64,000 nucleotides of DNA from Promerops cafer (taxonomy: Eukaryota > Chordata > Aves > Passeriformes > Nectariniidae): NCBI GenBank assembly GCA_013398275.1, contig VZSE01002700.1:713880-777879 (forward strand), read 5' to 3'. A model generated the notes under the pieces. The model did no database searches. It was given only the letters and a program-made list of their open reading frames with translations, and was not told where the DNA came from. Positions 61,109 to 64,000 of this stretch are shown in pieces (the stretch's first letter is position 1; every line of letters begins with the position of its first letter). Position numbers and translations under genes: made by a program.

Positions 61109-64000
61109 TTTGGAAAATCAGAGGCATTTTTATTTGAAATTAAATGTGTTTGAGATGCTATTCAACCATAACTCTTAGGAAAATAATATATTAATTAAAA
61201 ATAGACATGTATTTTGAAGAGTTTCTTCAGCTTTTGAAGCTCTTTCCTAGGCTTTTAGTTGCTCAGTGAGGTAGAAGCATAGCATGAAGCCCTGAAGTAC
61301 TATCTGAATTGTGTCAACCATGCTTTGAGCAGGAGCTTCAATTCTAGACAGCTCCTGGATTCCCTTCAAATTTGATTGATTTATAAATTCAAAAAACATT
61401 TTTCATCACTATTGCTATTTATCTGGAGTTCATTATCTGGATTAATTAATTAATCATGTCTGTGACATTTTTAAGGTTAACAACCCTTTCTTTAAAATGG
61501 ATGGGCTGGTTTGTTTTTTGTCTAAAGAGAGTAGAGTGTAAAGGGGGAGTCAATTACCAATTTGTTCCTATGACAGGTGTTTTTCAGGCTGTCCTGAAAC
61601 TTTTGAAATCTTACTTGCATGTATAAGTTTACATCTGTAATTTTTTGTGCACTGAACTTATTTTGAAATGGACACACGTGTATATATACACTACAATTTA
61701 AAAGATAGATTTTCCATATGAGGCAAAATGGCATCCTAAATACTTATTTAGAAAGATGTTGGAGGCAGAATAAGAAAAGACTTGCACCAATAGCCTAGTT
61801 CAGAAGCCAATATATAGTGAAGACAATCTCACCTTGTCATGTAAACTCCACACTTGGGCTCTCAGCTGTACCCTGAGGATGAAGCCCCAGGCGGAAAAGC
61901 TAAATGTTGAGACTGGGACTCAGTTGCCTTCAGTGGTGACAAGTGTCTCGCTCCCCTGGATCCATGGTGCAGGTCCAACTGGGACCAGAGGGACTGGAGA
62001 GGCACAGGATGTGAGGCAGGAGGTGTTTTTGGAAGAGAAAGACTTGTGTTTATGTGTTAGAATTGAAATCTTAAACCAGAAATCATCCTCTACTCTCCAC
62101 CCACCCTGCTTATTTACTAAATGTTACATTAAATACCACAGTTCTTGCAGGCCTCACACAATTTCCTTATGACATTCAGCTTGCATTTGAGGGATGGTTA
62201 AATATGGAGCCTCAGGTGACATACAGTACATAACAGAGTTGAACACTATGTCCTAGGAGTGGAGAAGCATTGCAAGAGGGTAATATCCCAATAAACTCTT
62301 TCCCTTTATCCTTAACCATAAATATTACAGGCACAGAACCTATTGATCAGGCAATTTCAACCACCTACAGAATTAAATGAGACATTCTGACATGAAAAAA
62401 AACCATGAAATCAACCAAAATCCTTGGTGTTTAAGGGAATAGGTAGAAAATGGTGGAAAGAATAAATGAATGAAGATAGGAAAATTGTCTGATGAAGTCA
62501 AAATACTATCATCTACAGCACTGGGAACTGCAAATCAATCACATCATAAGGAATTTTAAAAGAAGGAAGGTAACAATAACAAAATTACTTTTAATTTGGA
62601 AAGAGAAATTAAGTTCTAACAAAAAAAAATTAAAAAATGTAATTAACACTTCCTGGTGCTTAGTAAAGGATGCCTGAATGCTCATTAGCTCTATGTATGG
62701 GAAGTTTTAGTTTTTACATGGTTTTCTCTATAAAGTGAAAGAAAGTAAGAGATTGTGTTACGACTGTTAGTTTTTAATTCATGATAAGAAAAACTGATGA
62801 TAAATTAATAACATTAATCTAGCCACAGATATGGGAACACCTGGAAATGTGTTCCTACTCCTACGACAGAGAGTTTTGTTTTGTATTTGCAAATAAATTT
62901 TAAATAGGAAATGGTAATTTGAAAGGTACTTATATTAAAGTAACTACAATTTGGATTTTTTTTGGTGAAAACCAACTTTCAGTATGTGTTATTACTGGCT
63001 ACTACATGATTTTTCTCTCTTGATATTTTAATAACAATTTTCTATTGACATAAACAGATTTTATGTGTAAAAAGTAAACAATTTGTCCATTTGAGAAGGT
63101 GGCTTGATGTTTCTCTTAAAGGCATATATTTAAAACATGCAACAGAGATAAGACAGAGAGTTTTGTTTTGAAGCTCCCTAAACAAACTATTTGAATCCAA
63201 TTTGGTTTTAAATGATTCTGCATATCTTTCTTCATTAAAGGTGAAAGCAGATAAATTTTCCTTACAAACTTGTTATGGAGTAAACTGTTGATCCATGATA
63301 GTGATGTACAAGACACACTGAAAACTGATAGGGGCCTGTTCTGGCAGAAGGTTTCTCAGCAGGGAAATATGAGCATATTGGAAGAAAAATGTCTGCTCCA
63401 GCTGGTCAGGATCCAGATTTGTGTCATTCCAGCCTAACAAGAGTTGTCCCTGGCTCCCCTGAGGTAGGGGACCAATTACAGCTGGCCATTTCTTCAGCTG
63501 CATAAATGATCTCTTGGTAAACACAATTAATAGGCTGACTCAGTAAATATCTACTCCTTGACATTACGGACAAATAAAAAATTTTTTCTTTTTTGTTCAA
63601 TAAAATTTAAGTTGCATCTTTTTACTTAAAATATTTTGTTATGATTACCATTTTCTTGGTAGCCCTTGTCAAGGGAACCACTTAATTGCTACTCCAAAGA
63701 TTTTCCAACCTTTTCAAACAGACAGGTTTAAGGTAACTAGCTACCACAAATCCAAGTTTTGTTGGACCAAAAATATAAAAAAAAAAAAAAATTCCAGATA
63801 TAAGATGAGATAAGGAACTCTATTTAGACCTGTCTTCTGGAGTTTTGGGGTTATTTTCTTTAATTTGGTTTGTGTTTTTTATTTTACTGAGGTTTTGTTG
63901 TTGTTGTTGTTGTTGTTGCAGCTCCAAATGAGCCAATTCAAGCAACAGTGAGACACACCTGTAACAAGTGCTAAAACATACCACCTGCACCACACCTTAT
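61109..64000. other. Unassigned AT-rich DNA
   Basis: No transposon recognised. Two GC-richer patches stand out: 61830-62040 (112-codon plus frame at 61834-62172) and 63330-63500 (83-codon minus frame at 63273-63524). Neither matches a protein I know; the second is discussed as a weak exon candidate. A GTT microsatellite is near the end. Confidence 0.55.
63893..63919 (+). repeat. (GTT)n microsatellite
   Basis: About eight uninterrupted GTT units preceded by a T run and ending in GCAGC. Confidence 0.92.

Overview
The window looks like intergenic or intronic DNA from a bird, most likely a passerine or other neoavian. Three things support this. Several CR1 (chicken repeat 1) LINE fragments, mostly 5'-truncated 3' ends, lie on both strands. 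Several long terminal repeat (LTR) fragments match a widespread avian endogenous retrovirus (ERV) group. The background is AT-rich vertebrate sequence with homopolymer runs and microsatellites. I recognise no host protein-coding gene, tRNA, rRNA or CRISPR array. Most open frames are 60-120 codons, as expected by chance in AT-rich DNA; longer ones occur only in the GC-rich insert and in CR1 reverse-transcriptase remains. Family assignments rest on my recognition of the sequence, not on a search.

Layout. 1-12.4 kb: unassigned AT-rich DNA with a 56-base assembly gap (3722-3777) beside a GGGAAA repeat, a G/T-rich tract near 4.4 kb, and an imperfect duplication containing a lone N (11688). 12.4-17.0 kb: two plus-strand CR1 3' ends. 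20.8-24.3 kb: a short LTR fragment, an unassigned GC-richer block, and an ERV-like repeat that runs into an ATT/ATC microsatellite. 27.4 kb: the 5' half of an LTR. 30.6-31.2 kb: a minus-strand CR1. 37.5-39.2 kb: a minus-strand CR1 split by an ~0.9 kb CpG-rich insertion, the most distinctive sequence in the window. 43.1-44.3 kb: an A/C-rich tract and a nearly complete solo LTR. 48.3-49.8 kb: a CR1 with reverse-transcriptase remains and a 288-bp duplication joined by a single N. 56.0-61.1 kb: a CR1 nested in another CR1, an LTR 3' part with internal tandem duplications, and two further CR1 3' ends. The remainder is unassigned.

No genes can be seen working together. The window is a record of layered retroelement insertions: LINE into LINE, and an unknown CpG-rich element into LINE. 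Two places where a single N marks a repeated segment are probably assembly joins rather than biology. I found no convincing undescribed system. The best leads are the CpG-rich insert (37986-38882) and the unassigned GC-richer block (20936-21490).
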